DNA from: Blastomussa wellsi
Lineage: Eukaryota > Cnidaria > Anthozoa > Scleractinia > Plerogyridae
Length of the DNA: 64,000 nucleotides
NCBI GenBank assembly: GCA_947652115.1
Contig: OX393569.1
Coordinates: 11,209,378-11,273,377, forward strand
Direction of reading: 5' to 3'
The notes beneath the pieces are model-generated. The model ran no database searches. It was not told the origin of the DNA and saw nothing but the letters and a program-made list of their open reading frames with translations. The translations under genes were made by a program, and so were the position numbers. This document shows, in pieces, positions 10,986 to 23,300 of this stretch (position 1 is its first letter; the number at the start of each line of letters is the position of its first letter).

Positions 10986-12995
10986 TGTGACCCTCCACGG
11001 GAAAACAGGGACAAAGGTGATAGCACGCTCACAACACGCTAGCACAACACGCTTAGCGTGTCTAATGTCACGGATATGCGCATATTTAATCACTACAACA
11101 ATGCAGGACACACTAGCTTTGTTTCGGGATTTTTAGCACGCTAAATCTTTTGTTGCAAATAGTGTGCTCGAGGTCACGCTTAGCGGGCAATTTAACACGC
11201 TAAAACACTCAAGAACACGCTAGAATTATGGCGGAAACCACACATTCATTACAGATTTCGTTATTCAGAAATAATTATATGAGAAACTTTCGCAAACGAA
11301 GAAGCAACGCCAAAAGTAAACGCTTCAGTTATTCGAGTTTAATAAATGTACGATGTACCGTTTTCGAACCGAAAATACCGCTAGTGCTACAAATACTAAG
11401 TAAATAATAAGATCAAATCAACTATGAAATTGAGCGTAAAAATATTCCTTTCACTTACTTAAAATTTTATCGTAAGATACATTGTGTTGCCATGATTTAA
11501 ATGTCCATTGAGTTACGACTTCGAGTACAACATTCTCAGAATAAAAGTTACCGTATTTATTCACTTGTAAGGCGCACGAGAAAATATGCTTGTTCAATCA
11601 AAATCTGCTCAAAACTCGGGGTGCGTCTTATAACCGAGTATTTTCCCGCAACAAAATAAAACTTTTCCAAATTTCCCTAATAATTACCGTACATTTATTT
11701 GTCTATAAGCCGGTTGTGGCGGTGTTATAAGCCGAGCGATTCTTGCATGATCTGACATTCCATCGGCGTAGATTTCATCATCACAGGGGGATCATCATCT
11801 GTGCTGTCGCCAGCTTTTGAAATCCTGCATGTTTTGAATGATTTTCTCATCATCTCCCCTAGAATTTCCTCCCAAGCCTGCTTTACCCAACGGAGGACCA
11901 GATTTCTCGATGAACTGTGGATAGCACACCTCCTTTGCCTTTAGCTGAAGAATTCCCGTGAACTTTCGATCGATCGATCAATTGTTTTGAAAATATCCGA
12001 AACTGGCCAATCAGAAGAGGCCGTTCCCACGGCCAAGTAAACATTGCAACACGATCTGACAGAAATCGGCTGGCAGCATTGCTGTAATTGCGGTTCAAAA
12101 CAGAAAACTTACCCTCACTTCTCTGCTCCAAAGACCACTTCAGAAGTGTTTCATCCAATTCAGAATACTTTGGCGAATAAACAGCCCATTGCGTTTCATT
12201 TTTTGGTTACATTTTTAGTTCACCATTGAAGAGGTTCGCTTGATCTTTTCGCCAGCGACGAACCATGGATTCACCGATCCCGTATTCACTCCAGCCGTAA
12301 CTACTTTTAATTTGAAAGCTAAGTTCTACGAAGAAGGACGGGCTTCGCTGAGAAAAACAGAACAAAGCTAAAGACTGAACAAGAGAGAGACAATTTCTAG
12401 GAGCCGAAATCGCATCTTTTGTTGAAAACACACAGTTCGAAGCTTTCTTGGATGTATTCTTGAGAAATGAAATTCGTGGCAAAAAGAATCGATGCAATCC
12501 AATACAGGTTATTACCACGATAAATGAAAGGATGGAATTTTTGTTTTCGTGAATAAAGGAATGGTAGGTTGAAAACATACCCTGAACACTGTTTTCGTTT
12601 TTTGCTGTTCAATAACACGATCTTTCTTTATACTGTTATACTTTCTTTATACTTACTCTATACTGTTTTAGGAGTATTTCTTTTAAAGCTTAAAGGTTGG
12701 TCACGCTTTGCGTGCGCGTTCGCACACCCAGTGTGTTGTGCTTTTTCGCACACAACTGACACGCAGCTTTTGTTTTGAAGCTTGACACGCTTTTTTGTTC
12801 GACTGCTCACGCTTCTTTCTTCGGCCTCGCACGCTTAATTGTGTTTAGTGTGTCCTGTAAAACAAAAGATCCACTAATGAGGCAAGTTTCAGAACACGCT
12901 TTAAGCGTGCTAAAATCGAAATCTATTGTTTTAAGGTGGAAGCGTGTTGTGAGCGTGCTATCACCTTTGTCCCTGTTTTCCCGTGGAGGGTCACA
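10986..12995. mobile_element. Nested TA-flanked transposon with pogo-like remnants (family C)
   Basis: Inverted ends TGTGACCCTCCACGGGAAAA (10986) and complement (to 12995), each flanked by TA. The related element at 7207 shows the uninterrupted site at about 7311, so this insertion can be read directly. Inside, minus-strand remnants at about 11750-12320 resemble a pogo/Tigger transposase. The piece at 12207-12320 ends in a CENP-B-like helix-turn-helix segment (GIGESMVRRWRKDQANLF). The C-terminal zone at 11800-11900 matches 18840-18955 inverted. All are broken by stops. The subterminal parts repeat 'acacgct' and 'agcgtg' motifs. Confidence 0.75.
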
Positions 12996-13100
12996 TATGC
13001 AAACTCGAAAGGGCTTTCGAGGAAATGATTGGCTCACACCTCAAGTACAAGTGTTTCGCGTCACCCATTATCGCGTGAAAACATTCGACCAAGTGATATA

Positions 13101-14796
13101 CAATACCGCTCAAATGTAAGTTACCACCATCTCGCGAGAAACGCGACTCGTATTGCGAGAAACAAGACTCGTATCGCGAGAAACGAAACTCGTATCGCAG
13201 GAAACGAGAACTGTCTCTCGAGAAATTTCTCGTTTCTCGCGAGTGCACTGCAAGTACCACTTGACGTTTTTTTGGAGAAACAAAATAAACTGCTTCTCTG
13301 TAAACAGTTGTTTGCATGCATTGGAAAAATTGTTCAGCGAGCATGTATCGTTGGTTTATTTTTTCGGCGAGATAAGCATGGGAGATGTGCGACTGGAGTT
13401 TTATTGTTACTGCTCAGTGGGCAATGTTTACATACATGTATTGAGCGACATTTGTTTTGCCTGTTCTTAAACTGCTTAAATTGAAATGAAACTTGGTTGG
13501 CATTCGATATCGGTATCGACGCCGCGAAGTGCCTGATTTAATTGACTAGATACACTGTGCATGTTCTACATATATTCAGTGGCATAAAATCAACTCAACT
13601 GACTTCTTCGTTAATTACATAGGTTAGCGCTAAAACATTTTGTGTTAGTAGCACCTTCGCTTTTCGGAAAACTTTTACTTTCATCAAACAATTGACTCGA
13701 CAAGTTGTTGAGATGTCGCCCAATCGCTGTGACGGTCTTATCTGACTTGTTTGGCTGCTTTCAACCAGCTGTTTATTTGTCGTTCGGCTTGAATTTTGGT
13801 TTTTCTTTATGCAGATAAGAATTACTTTCATCAGATGAAAAGTAAATTTCTTCGGTCAATTCCAATTTCGGCGGAAGGGAAAGTCTGGAAACACAGCACG
13901 TTGAACACGTGCATTCTGGCCCGGCAAATTCCCGGAAAAGAACTTGATAATTTCAACTTCTTTTATTTTGATTTTTGCATTATTCAATGGGTGTGGAAAA
14001 GTTGAAGGAAACAAAAAATATGCAGAAATCCGCTGAGTATATATGCCTTTCAAATATAATAAATGTAGACAAGATTCTCAGATTCAGGGAAAGCGAGCAA
14101 AGGTCAAGAAAGCATGACAAAAGCATGACGCATTGGCCTGTCACAAGTTTTATTTACTTGCGTCTACACTTACATTGCTGGAATCTTGAAAGTTGTTCGT
14201 AAAACCTTGGGATTTCAACCTCGTGCGGTCGCTTGCAATCTTTGGTGACTCCTTGTGATCGATTGTTTCAAACTGGGCCAAATTCTAGCGACGCAAGTTT
14301 CGATACAGAAGCTTGCGGTCAATATTTCGGGCACACAATATGCAAATTCACCACGCTGGTAATGAACTGAAAGAAGTGTAAACTTTTCCGCAGGTACCTT
14401 AACTGGTGTATTAATTTGAGATTATTGACAATGCTTTTCACTTATGTTTTGCATTTAAGATAAATTCTAACAACACGACAAGTTTCAATTCAAAAGTTTT
14501 CTTGAGTTCGTTCGCACGCAAATATGCCAACATGCAAATTCAATGCACTGTCTGTCGTGAAGTAAAAACATCCTGTGCAGTTTTGTGTAAGCACTTTTAC
14601 CATGTCTCTATTTTCGATTTTTGAAATTGTTTTCATTCAAGTTTTGCATTTCAGATGAGAACAATAAAGTTTAGCGACACGGCGAGTTTCGATTCAATCA
14701 CTTGCATGTAAACAAGCTGAAACAAGCCAATATTCAGTGCACTGTCTATCAGCTCAAATGAGACGAGAGGTGGTAACTTACATTTGAGCGGTACTG
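13101..14796. mobile_element. Nested TA-flanked TIR element (family D)
   Basis: Ends CAATACCGCTCAAATGTAAG at 13101 and complement ending at 14796, flanked by TA. A repeated 'cgagaaac' palindromic zone lies at 13130-13245. The terminal bases match family A/B ends, but the interior differs. The ORFs inside are short and not recognised. Confidence 0.75.
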
Positions 14797-15833
14797 TATC
14801 AGCGCACTGCACGGCATTTTTTCGAAGACACTTGTATTTATAACTCAATGTAGATTTGCAGTCAGCAACGGAAGCTTTCGAGGTTCCGCAGCCGTTTTCA
14901 AAATCAATCAAAATACATTCGTGTTGAACTCTGTAACCTGATATACGTTACAAGTTGTCAACGGCAGTCGCGCCATCGCGTCTAGCCCGCAACTTAGTAA
15001 TTAAAAGAACTGATTTAAACACAAAACACCTTTTTATTTGGTTTAGGTATCTTCCTTAAACTTTCCTTTCCGTAAAAGCCAAAATATTAAAACTCCATCA
15101 CGTGCATGAATCGTGAAATTCCAAAGTAAACAACATTATGCAAATTTCTCTTGAAATTTGAACCGCGCTTGTTTTGAGAACGAATCTTTCGTGGATATTT
15201 ATACACAAACCGTAACACGCCGTTAACCTGCGTTAACCATTCCTCAACATCTCTCTCTCTGACAAGAAAAGATGAAATTTCGACACAAAGTAAAATGCTG
15301 GTGGCCAAACTTCCAACAGCGACATCAAGGTACAAATCCAGACAAGCGAGACGACACGGGGAACCGTGCTTTAGTGAAGTTATCCTGCGTTTAATATAAT
15401 TAGAATACTTAAATGAACTTATGCTACGTTTTCCTTTGGAGCCGCAGAGACTCGTCAATTGCAATAACGCACTTTTTCCATTGCTGTTCCTTCTGGGTTG
15501 ACGGTGTCGGAAACATTCTAAACGTACACCACTTAACTTTTTCTAATTTACTCGCCTCTAAAGGCACCTTCCCCCTTGACCCCATACAGTTACGATTTTG
15601 TAATTCATTTGAATGAAAAAAATTTTTAACTAGCTTCACAGCAAAATTTCCAATTGAACAGCTTTGCTCCTATAAAAGTCATCATCTTCCTCCCCGTTTA
15701 ACCCATCTAATACAAAATTATCCTCCCCAGGAAGAAACTCAATACTCGATCCTCGATCCTCGAAATTTTTGAGAATCGTGGATCAAGGATCGAGGCTCGA
15801 GGGACTGTCAACTTACCTTTGAGCGGTACTGTA

Positions 15834-16923
15834 TCAGCGGCTCCCCCTGATTGACACCCCCAGGGACCCAGGGGGTGGGGGTTGTCAAAATGCTCAAACA
15901 AATGTTGTCAAATCCCCCTGGGTATGGGGTAGAAAACAACTCACAATCTCCCCAACCCTGGGGATCCAAAAATGTGGGTCAAATGATAAAAAACATTAGA
16001 AAAATAGCAAAATTTTGAGTTAAAAGAAACCATATCATAAATACTCTTGTTCCTTGGCCATCGTCACCCTCTTACCCAGGGTCACTCAGGAAACAAGGGA
16101 CCCTGGAAAGATCCGATTTGAAGTCCGAAAATATCGGACTTCCGGTTGAACTGCGCATGCCTATCTTTCAAAAGCTTGACCCAACGAACTAAATGGCATT
16201 TTACTTCCAGCAATTTTTATTGTCTTCAAAACCAAGCAAAATTGATCCTGTAATGGAACTTTCGAGAGTTGCTTGTTTTGTCAAGCCTGTGCAGCAAGGA
16301 ACGAAGACTCAATGTTGATAGAGTAGAAAAAAGCCAAGGAAGGCAATATTTTTGGCCTAGACTCTTGACAAGCTTGAAAAATGTGATGGTTCACGGGAAT
16401 ACATACCTTGACGCTTATCCGTTAAACAGGCAAAACCGTCAACCATCTGTTAGAAAGTTTTCTCCGAAACGTTGGAGGCGTTAACATAACCGTTAGCTTT
16501 AAATGTCATAGTGTTAGAACGAAAGTTTTGTTTCCATTAGCCGTTAGCATCAGAGCGTTAGATCGGACAGCGTAGGCGTTAACACAAAATTTGCATCCGT
16601 TAGAACAGCTGACAGAAGTGTTAGAAAAAATTACCATCCGTTAAACGGGTAATGCAACTGTTTGCTATTACATGACCAGAAGTTTCGCTGCCCCGAACAT
16701 GAAGACTGACTTGGCGAATGAAGCGAGCTTTTAAGGCCATTTATGTCATGAAGCGGATGAGCGAGCGAACTTCTCGTTTGCAGACATGTCCCAGACAAAT
16801 TTTAACTTTCTCTTCAGCCAAACAAGATCGTAAGAAACCATTTCAAAACCACGAGATAAAAAACTCTTTTATAGTCTTTGTTTCGTGTAAAAAGCGTTGT
16901 TTATTTATCTTGCCACGACACTA
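15834..16923. other. Unassigned stretch with clustered GTTAG/GTTAA
   Basis: No gene is recognised. A C/G-rich inverted zone lies at 15838-15990. About a dozen GTTAG or GTTAA motifs at irregular spacing occur within 16405-16650. A short self-complementary segment lies near 16110-16145. Confidence 0.4.
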
Positions 16924-17287
16924 CAGTACCACTCGGAGATAAGCGAACCACCTAATGCGTTCTCAGCGCGAAGGAAACGTGAAGGCAACGTGAAGGAAAC
17001 GCATTTGCATTTGCGTTCCCAGAATATATTGTTTGATTCTCTATCAGTCACAACAATAAAAGCGTTACCTTGCTTTAACTTAAAATTATGCAAATTCGGA
17101 TGGTTTTCAAGTTAGGATCAAAGCCGTCCTTTGAGTTGTTTAACAAAAGCACACAAAACAACGCAAGTTAGAGGTGAAATGAATAACAAAAGCCAAACGC
17201 GTTGGCAAAAATTCACCAATGTGTTGAGAACGCGAAGCAACACTTTGAGAACGCGTTAGATGGTTCGCTTATCTTCGAGTGGTACTG
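16924..17287. mobile_element. MITE with CAGTACCACTCG-type ends
   Basis: Inverted ends CAGTACCACTCGGAGATAAG at 16924 and near-complement ending at 17287. The left flank is TA; the right flank is CA, probably a mutated TA. 364 bp, no coding capacity. Confidence 0.7.
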
Positions 17288-18339
17288 CATGTCGCGGAAT
17301 GTTTGCTTAATTAATAATCAAAGTTTTAGATCCATCACGGAAAAAAAAGCAAGAAAGTGTGGAATTTCGTGCAACCCTTTCACTAACTTATCATTTTCCA
17401 ATTTTAAACATTACTTTTATTCAAGATTTCTTTAGCTCATTAGTTGTGATCCGGTTATTTCGCTTGGAGACATCTTACAAATTTGTATCGGACTGAAAAA
17501 AATTATTTTGATCTTGTCTCTTTTTTTGTTTCGGTGAAACCATCAAACGCTCCTCGGTCCATAATAGGAATCATTATCTTTACATTTGCAGCTGTGTAAA
17601 ATGATTTCTGACGGCAGTAACGAGTCTAGCTAAGAGTTCAAATGTGCACTTCGTTGCAACATTTTAGTTATGTTGTCACTAAAAATAAAAACAACAACTC
17701 GGCAAGTGTGCGAGTGCAAGCCTAAAATTCCGGATTAAAGATTGAAATATGAAAGAAACTTGAAATAAACATTGCTTCAAATTAAATTTCACTATGAACA
17801 AGCCAAGAAATATACTCAAAATCGTCAACATATCGAAAATTGAAAGCAGAGCAATTTTGCACGGGTAATTAGTTTATTGACATTTCACTGGCTTCACACT
17901 AAAAGTAGAAAGTTCTAATGTTAGCAGACGTGTGAAACTTTTCTTGTATGACTTCAATAACCTTTCAATAAGCTTTCAAATAGTGTATGGTTTCTTAAAA
18001 ATCTTTTCTAATGCAGTCGATTTTGAAATGCCCGTGTCTTGAAGATGGAAATCCAGCGCCGGTATTAATGTTTTTCGTCTTCCACGTTTTCGCATTGAGG
18101 AATTAAATTTTACTTTTCGAACGTTTTCCAACCGGTAAGTGCTTGGTTTCTTGTTTTTTGTCAAATTCCTTTAATTTTTTTCATACAGTATCAGCGATTT
18201 AGATTGCTGTTTTTCATTTTGGATGTCCTTTTATTCGATTGGCGAATTGACAGAAACACGCTTCAAATAAATTTGCTAGTAGGCGACAATCATACGTTCC
18301 ATTCTCTGTTCAAGTTTACTTTTCTGGCCCTGCACTTTT
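17288..18339. other. No recognisable feature
   Basis: AT-rich sequence with only short, unremarkable ORFs. I see no gene, RNA or clear repeat boundary. Confidence 0.5.
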
Positions 18340-18556
18340 ACCGTGTTGTATCGCACATTTAGCATGACATCGAACACGCCACTTGAACAAAAGCTTTAGC
18401 GTGTCAAGCCATGCCAACAAAAGCTACCGTGACTATCACTGTTTTGCTTATTAAATATGTGCATATCCGTGTCATATGGCATGCTAAGCGTGCCATGTCA
18501 TCGCATGTGTGCCCGTGTCATCACCTTCTTATCTGTTTTCCCGTGGAGGGTCACAA
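18340..18556. mobile_element. Truncated family C transposon end
   Basis: Ends with a diverged copy of the family C terminus (ttttcccgtggagggtcac near 18538-18556), preceded by subterminal 'gcgtgcca' and 'catatccgtgtc' motifs like those in 10986-12995. The other end is missing. Confidence 0.6.
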
Positions 18557-18569
18557 ATGTTAGCAAAAT

Positions 18570-18955
18570 GAAAGACAATGGGCTGTTATTCATGAAAGTA
18601 TTCTGAATTTGATGAGACATTTCTAAAGTGATTTTTGGGGCAGAGAAGTCGCAGAAAGTTTTCTGGTTTGAACCACATTTACAACACTACCTCCAGCTGA
18701 TTTCTGTCAGATCGTGTTGCAATGTTTACTTGACCATGGGAACAGCCACTCCTGATTGGCAAGTTTCGGATGTTGTCAAAACAATCGATCAAAAGTTCAC
18801 AGGAATTCAGGAATTGCGGTCAACAACGTTAGTGGATTTTAGAATTAAGTTTTGCAGTAGAAATCTGGTCCTCTGTTGGGTAAAGCAGGCTTGGAAGAAA
18901 TTCTATGCAAGATGATGAGGGAATAATTCAAAACATTCGGGATTTCAAACGCTCG
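18570..18955 (+). pseudogene. Pogo/Tigger-like transposase C-terminal fragment
   Basis: Nucleotide-level homology, inverted, to about 11815-12200 of the family C element, including the shared 'gatttctgtcagatcgtgttgcaatgttta' region and the segment translating to W-V-K-Q-A-W near 18875-18900. The transposase role is known from the pogo superfamily. Here it is a short remnant with frame breaks. It stops abruptly at about 18955, where virus-like copy R begins. Confidence 0.55.
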
Positions 18956-19361
18956 GAACCGGAAGGCTGCATAGCCCAGAGCGAGCACCCTGGCACCCAT
19001 GAACGCGAGTTCACCCCTTTTCTGCTGCTCGCTTGGCTGATAGAAATCAGAGAACTTGGGCTCTTTGGGAGGTGCCATCCGTTCTTCAGGGTGCAGCCTG
19101 TTGTAGAGTTTGAAGGCGTAGTCAGTGTTGGTGAAATTCTGCTAGGCCTCCTCCTTTATTTGCGCGTTTGTCGCAATCCAGTCGAGAAGTTTCGTGCGGT
19201 CACGTGCGTATTTTGAGTACGAGAGCTTTATCATGCTGCACTTTTTCTTCTAGCACTGCTTTGTCACCGCCCGCAAAAGCCCTGGCGAGATAATTACCGC
19301 CGATGAAAGCCGCTGCGTTCAACACAGCCCCGCCAACCATAATCGCGACACTTGCCATTTT
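18956..19361 (-). pseudogene. Small alanine/glycine-rich protein remnant, virus-like copy R
   Basis: The ATG at 19361 opens a hydrophobic N-terminal segment (GGAVLNAAAFIGGNY), followed by a charged helix. The frame breaks around 19220. The C-terminal part, with PPKEPKFSDFYQPSEQQKRG and a final hydrophobic patch, continues to about 18956 in another frame. The element is cut at this point, so the natural stop is lost. It is the last gene before the truncated end of copy R. A small membrane or structural protein of the virus-like family is inferred from context. Confidence 0.55.
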
Positions 19362-19400
19362 TCTTTTATATATTTTTTCAAATATTGGTGGGAAGGATTT

Positions 19401-19613
19401 TCAGGTATTGGTTGGAAGGATTTTTTGGTCCTCCAGGTACTTTTTGAGCGCAACGCTCCCAGCCATGACAGCTGTGAACAATGGGTAGTTTTCGATAGAA
19501 TTAGAAGGGTCACCTGTTAAACTTTTCTTGAACGTTTTTTTGGCCACCCAGCCTATGCCAGCAGCGAGGCCGGTAAGGGTGGTGGCATCCATGACGAGCT
19601 TGTTGTCGGACAT
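19401..19613 (-). CDS. Small conserved protein of the virus-like element (copy R)
   Basis: Intact 70-residue ORF from the ATG at 19613. It has an alanine/glycine-rich hydrophobic segment (TTLTGLAAGIGWVAKK), a polar linker and a second hydrophobic segment (FTAVMAGSVALKKYL), so it may be a small two-helix membrane protein. It lies 40 bp downstream of the 19361 gene start in the same orientation. The Polinton insertion at 19643 is only 30 bp upstream and has separated it from the rest of its element, so any promoter is probably lost. Function unknown. Confidence 0.55.
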   Translation of the reverse strand: MSDNKLVMDATTLTGLAAGIGWVAKKTFKKSLTGDPSNSIENYPLFTAVMAGSVALKKYLEDQKILPTNT

Positions 19614-19642
19614 GTTTATATAGAAGAGAGAAATATCTAAAT

Positions 19643-19980
19643 AGTAGTAAGAGCCTATGCTTTGACAACGGACCAATCAGAATCGAGTATTTTTTGAATG
19701 GACCAATCAGGAGGCCTTATATCAAACACGTGACTTTTCTAAACCGAAAATGACGTCAGCAAAAACGTCACAAGCCAATGAACCAATCAGGAGACATGAA
19801 TTCAAATGACTTTAATGGTCACACAATACATGTCACACAAGTGGTAACACAAATACATGTCACGCAAAAACCTGGTAACGAGTTCAATAACGAGTTCAAT
19901 GTCACGCAAAAAACCTGGTAACGAGTTCAATGTCACGCAATGTCAATTCTTCTTCTTGATGAATTTGAATGGTACATTTT
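19643..19980 (+). repeat. Polinton left terminal inverted repeat
   Basis: The first ~185 bp match the right end with one difference seen. Contains three ATTGG/CCAAT motifs, a CRE-like TGACGTCA, and 'acatgtcacgcaa' subrepeats. The inner edge (about 19935-19980) is an inverted copy of the 3' coding end of the gene at 41600-42505. Confidence 0.9.
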
Positions 19981-20000
19981 TTATCATTGAAAGAGGAGAA

Positions 20001-20345
20001 TTACCTGTTTGATTTCCAACTTACTACGTCTAAAGGGTTTGCAAGAAAAAACGATTTTCTTGTTCGACATGCAAAAAGAAGTTTGGTGAAATGACACCCA
20101 TCTTCAAGAATATGGAAATTTCTTTGAACGACATTGGCCCACACAACACAGAGATATGTCGGCAAGATGTGGGGGAACACATGAAAGCATTTGCAGAAGA
20201 CCACGAGATCCTGAGTTCGCCTCGTCGAGTACTGATTGGAAGTTATTTTGGACAAAAGATTCTCCTGGCCACACTCCTGCTCAAGTTTTACCTGGAGTCT
20301 CTCAATAACCTTCGCGAGCGAGCACGGTATTTCGCAAAGAAGTGA
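20001..20345 (+). pseudogene. Possible PolB-like fragment between left TIR and PolB
   Basis: Opposite in direction to the main PolB. The frame around 20091-20345 reads with segments such as EMTPIFKNMEISLNDIG and LIGSYFGQKILLATLLLKFYL, which resemble a palm-proximal block of a different viral PolB family. No catalytic motif is present and the ends are abrupt. It might be a captured or recombined piece of another element's polymerase. An alternative is an unrelated unknown gene. Confidence 0.35.
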
Positions 20346-20370
20346 ATTCTAAGTAAACATCACCTACGTC

Positions 20371-23300
20371 TTAAAAAAACAATAAACTTTGCAAATTGAG
20401 TTCATCTTGTTCATCCCATTCGAATTCACCGTAATAGCCATATGGGTAAGAGTGAAATGTGATGGGATCCACTACTCGTTTGTCAAAAACGATTTGGTAA
20501 CGTTTTATTTCGGACATTGTTTCTAAATGTTTGGTTTTATTGTCTCTTGTGATCTTGAATGGATTGAAGACGGGAATCTGCCGTTGTTTTTCCTCCAAAG
20601 GTTTTGTCACTTCATCCATGACATTTTCTTTTAGGATTTCAAAGTTTAACTGTTCTTGTCCGCGTGTGTTCAGCGAGAAGCCACGCACCTTACATTCTAC
20701 TTTTCCCTTCATGGTTCGGTACCCGTAATTCTTGGGTCCTGCAGCAGCGAATTCTACAATGTGATCATCCGGGTCTTTCAATTCGTCTGTGTATTCTCCC
20801 AGGAAATCACCCAATGGTAAACTGGGTTCATTTCCTTTGTGGGAATAAATGATGGAGTCAGTGTCAAAGTACAAAGTCTGTAGAGGATTCAGTTTTGAGA
20901 GACCTTCTTGATACAATCGTAGTCTTGCCCAGCAAGTGGTGAAGCAAGCCACGAAAATGTTTATGTTCACTTGAATGGGGTCACACTCGCTTTGATACTT
21001 GTTTACGACTTCGATCATTTCCTCATTTACGATGCGGATGTCGTTTATTTCCTTGCTGTCGTCTTCCAACAACTTGTGGAATAGGGCCGGACTGGTGTAC
21101 GTTTGAACTTGAGTCTTGTTGCTTTGTTGCCCGTACTTTCCCCAGAAAGAGTTTAGCATCATTTTGGCTAGAGATCGTTTTCCCGGATTTTCTTTTATCT
21201 TGTCGGGTTCTAATTTGATTCCTTCCTTTTTCTCATAGTCCGTGATGTATTTCACGCGTTTGTCGGTGTCGTTCCCTATCCGTTTTGGCCACCCGCTGGC
21301 TTCTTGCTTTATTTTCAGGAAAGTGTTCACGTACGATTTGAACAACGTGTCGGACGTGTTTTGAAAATGCCAAACTTCGTGCACGTGTTGGATCACGTAA
21401 CCTTGACGCACTGCTTCTTCCAATTCGGGGGTGCACCAAGTACCGGTTAGTTCCCTTTCTTTGAGCGTGTGACTGCAACTTGCGCTGCGTTCTGTTAAGG
21501 GTTTGGATTGTTCTGTTTCTACGCAGGTGCGGCATAACGGGAAGGTCAGTTTTCCGCCGCTGCGGTAGGGTAAGACGGCGTGGTATAACCCGTAGGGTGG
21601 TGACACAGTGCATTTGGCAAGCCCGAAAAACTCGGATAGATCTGTGTGCCCTGGTTCTAGCAAGATGACGGGATGTCCTATGGGGTAAATGCAGTTTTTG
21701 TTGACGTAGGGATAGAGTGACGTGAAATCCACGTAATGGATCTTTTCACCCTCTTGCGTCTTGTGATGAAGTTTGACCGCATTGGTTCTACCCCCGAAAA
21801 AGGCATCTCTGGGTTCTAGTCGTTCCGTCAAGTTTAAAGATTTCAGGTAGGTTTGAATGTCCGTGTCTCGTTTTTTGAGATTGTTCCATTGACATTCCCA
21901 GATTTCCATTAGATTGTAACCTGCGTGTCTGATCTGATCGGCTCTACGTTGCGTGGTCTCGTGCACGTCGTACATGGTACGTTCATCCAGTTTGGTGTGT
22001 TTCTGGTATCGGTTTGGAAAACAAGTTCGGCAACCGTGATAGAAGCAACCGTAGAATTCGTACACGGTATTGGTGGACGCCGCGTACCCGTCTACGTGCA
22101 CTCGTCTGTTACCCACACGGATCACGTGTTCTCCACCGTTTCTGGCATGCGTCACACGGTCTGTCGATGTGGCATTGCGGTTCAAGTAATGTAACCATTC
22201 GATGGAAGCCTGGGAGTGAGGTTTTCCTTTTCCGTGCCAACCTCGCACTGGTTCCGAAGCCAAACAGTTATGGGGCATGCATGTTGTGCCATAGTACAGG
22301 TTGCAAGCCGAGGCAATGGTCAAACATTTTTCCATGGGATCAAATCCGGCCACTTGTTTGAATTGTTGTCGAAACACCTTACATCCGTCGTGTAACAATT
22401 TCACATCCGATTGGCAATAGGCCAACAGTTCCGCCTGGAAATCAAACAGGGAATTCTCCTCTTTCATTTTTTTGTGCCATTCGTCAAATTCTGTTTTTCT
22501 TTCTGGTTTCATACCTCCCGGGTCGTAATAATCGCGTGCCGGAATGGGACCCACGTACGATTGGTTGTCTGGAATATTGAAGAAATGAGGGAAAAACCCT
22601 TTTTTCTGTTCTGTCAGTCCAAATGCTTTTGGGAAGGCAGAAAGCGGCATCTGAAGAAAACACATCGAGTCCTTGAATTCAATGTCGTGAACTTTCATCG
22701 ACAAAATCTTGCTTCCGTTTACCAATTGATTGATTGACGGTATAGTTCGTTCAAAATGAAGTAGGAATCGTACCCTTTAAAATTGTGAGCAATGGCAATG
22801 ACTTTATTGTCGATGGCTATTTCTCGTAACCAGTCGAGAAAGTCTGTCACACATGTCGAACCCTCGAACTTGTGTTGCAAGTTACTGTTCGAGGTCATGG
22901 TGCAAATCAAATTGGGTACGTGAATTTCTCTTTCTTGCATGGCTTCGGCATCCCAAGTCACAAAAATGGGAGGTTCTTCTGGCTGAGTGTCGTCCGCTTT
23001 TCTCTTTCTCTTTTTTCTTTTTTCTTCCATTTCGTTTGGGTTCTGAATGAAACATGTGTGTTGATACAAGTTCAAGTATCGTTTGCAGGAAGGACATTCG
23101 CTGTGGCCGCACACGTGTTTACCCATTTCGATTTCGTAATGGGTCAGTGTCTTGCTACAATTCTTACATTTCTTATGCATGTGACAAACACTGTTCTTGG
23201 TGTTTTTTTCCACTTTTTTCCCGCTTTCTTCTTGTTGTTTCTTGTGCAGAGCAAAACACGCGTCTCCGAAGAACGAGCGATCACAATCGTTGCAAGGAAC

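Larger units (their letters stand above)
10855..15831. mobile_element. TA-flanked TIR transposon (family A/B) hosting two nested elements
   Basis: The ends are CAGTACCGCTCAAAGGTAAG at 10855 and its complement ending at 15831, flanked by TA on both sides. The subterminal palindromes match family A at 7207-9038. Removing the nested insertions at 10986-12995 and 13101-14796 leaves about 1.27 kb. No transposase belongs to the outer element. Confidence 0.8.
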
